Below are positions 6,296 through 6,894 of a DNA stretch of 6,894 nucleotides, piece by piece; the first letter of the stretch is position 1, and each line of letters opens with the position of its first letter. Under the pieces are notes generated by a model. That model worked only from the letters and a program-made list of their open reading frames with translations, was not told the DNA's origin and did not search any database. Source of the stretch: an uncultured Clostridium sp. GTDB lineage: Bacteria > Cyanobacteriota > Vampirovibrionia > Gastranaerophilales > Gastranaerophilaceae. The DNA lies in NCBI GenBank assembly GCA_958449715.1, contig CAUDIU010000085.1:1-6894 (forward strand). The letters are read 5' to 3'. The translations under genes were made by a program, and so were the position numbers.

Positions 6296-6372
6296 AAAAA
6301 TAAAGATTGTAAATATTTATTAATTTACTCCTATTATTAAAGCAATTTTAAACCTTTACAGTCTTTATTTTT
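6296..6372 (+). promoter_or_regulatory. Long-range inverted repeat / 5'-leader hairpin
   Basis: AAAAATAAAGATTGTAAA (6296-6313) is the reverse complement of TTTACAGTCTTTATTTTT (6355-6372) at 17 of 18 positions, and the remaining pair (T6307 with G6361) is a G-U wobble in RNA. The result is an 18-bp uninterrupted stem around a 41-nt AU-rich loop. It begins within a few bases of the predicted transcription start and ends 14 nt before the ATG at 6387, just upstream of the weak GGGA ribosome site (6375-6378). It could protect the 5' end, control translation or bind a regulator. It matches no riboswitch class I know. With only four G/C bases per arm and no U-run beyond the stem, it is a poor terminator candidate for glgC, though that is not excluded. 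Confidence 0.6.
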
Positions 6373-6386
6373 ATGGGAATTAGTGT

Positions 6387-6894
6387 ATGGCAGCTGTAAA
6401 GTTAAATGTATTTAAAACAATGTATAATAATTTGCCTTCTATGCAAGTCAGCAAAGATAAGGTAATAGATAAAGTTGCTTATATTGGGAAAAAATGGTCT
6501 TCCCCTCACCAAAGAGCAATATTGGGTGTTACTGCGATTGCAATTCAGCCATATATTGATTGGAAAAATAAAAATGTAGATGAAAAAACAAGAAAAGTTG
6601 CTGTGGCTAGAACTTGTGCAAAAATTATTGCTGGTACTCTTACAGGAGTTGCTTTAAGAGCTGCTTTTATTAAAGGTATTGCTGCTATGTCTAAGACTGC
6701 AGCTGAAATTCCAGCTAATGCCGGTAATTTTTCTAAAAAGTTTAAGCAATGTCTAACGCCTAAAAATTTAGATCCTAATAATAAAGATGCATTGGCTCAA
6801 TATCGTAATGCTATGGGAACAATTTTATCTCTTGTTGCTATGGTATTTACAAATTTCCTAATTGATGCACCTCTGACTAAATTCTTGACTAATA
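6387..6894 (+). CDS. Unrecognised protein, possibly membrane-associated, 3'-truncated
   Basis: 169 residues are visible and the frame is still open at the window end. I do not recognise the family. The N-terminus is basic and polar (MAAVKLNVFKTMYNNLPSMQ) with no signal peptide. Hydrophobic, Ala/Gly-rich stretches at about 43-57, 73-101 and 143-160 alternate with basic or polar linkers; the last is the most membrane-like (TILSLVAMVFTNFLI). A stretch around 53-73 (IQPYIDWKNKNVDEKTRKVAV) looks like a conserved loop motif but I cannot name it. An in-frame TAG at 6381-6383, two codons upstream, makes ATG 6387 the only reasonable start. GGGA (6375-6378), eight bases before it, is a modest ribosome site. 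It has its own promoter and a structured leader, so it is probably transcribed separately from glgC. Confidence 0.8.
   Translation, partial: MAAVKLNVFKTMYNNLPSMQVSKDKVIDKVAYIGKKWSSPHQRAILGVTAIAIQPYIDWKNKNVDEKTRKVAVARTCAKIIAGTLTGVALRAAFIKGIAAMSKTAAEIPANAGNFSKKFKQCLTPKNLDPNNKDALAQYRNAMGTILSLVAMVFTNFLIDAPLTKFLTN

Noticed and set aside
6296..6372. Inverted repeat as the glgC terminator
   Set aside because: The 41-nt loop, very AU-rich stem and lack of a U-run beyond the stem fit poorly, and it lies downstream of a good promoter; a leader role is preferred.
1..6894. CRISPR array, tRNA/rRNA, insertion sequence or prophage genes
   Set aside because: I saw no regularly spaced repeats, no tRNA-like arms or CCA ends, and no transposase or integrase motifs on either strand.

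Overview
The window is an AT-rich, densely packed bacterial stretch with A/T-biased codons, short intergenic gaps and AG-rich Shine-Dalgarno sites. The gene content (a biotin-dependent Na+-pumping decarboxylase and a glycogen-synthesis enzyme) points to an anaerobic or fermentative bacterium. My best guess is an uncultured host-associated lineage such as Gastranaerophilales/Vampirovibrionia. This rests on overall style and on the two unrecognised ORFs, not on a marker gene, so it is weak.

Region 1 (1-3913, + strand) is one operon: the 3' part of a biotin protein ligase (birA), then gamma (oadG), alpha (oadA) and beta (oadB) subunits of an oxaloacetate decarboxylase sodium pump. It is closed by a strong hairpin terminator. 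birA overlaps oadG by ATGA. The ligase would charge the biotin lysine of OadA. OadA takes CO2 from oxaloacetate onto biotin, and OadB decarboxylates carboxybiotin while exporting Na+. OadG is the small membrane anchor and assembly subunit. The alpha subunit is of the pyruvate-carboxylase-B-like branch and has no long Pro/Ala linker, but its neighbours make it a membrane decarboxylase.

Region 2 (3912-4335) holds one small minus-strand ORF of unknown function. It is convergent with oadB, shares the bidirectional terminator, and has a good Shine-Dalgarno. A divergent intergenic region follows, with a clear promoter for the next + strand gene.

Region 3 (4357-6250, + strand) contains a PurN-like formyltransferase-fold protein and glgC (ADP-glucose pyrophosphorylase). 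The PurN-like protein keeps the Asn and His of the active site, but Phe replaces the family's catalytic Asp, and it ends in a Cys-rich tail. It is the oddest protein in the window.

Region 4 (6251-6894) has a well-formed promoter and then an 18-bp inverted repeat that would fold the first ~77 nt of the mRNA leader. This leads into an unrecognised, possibly membrane-associated protein cut off by the window end. I saw no tRNA, rRNA, CRISPR array or insertion sequence.
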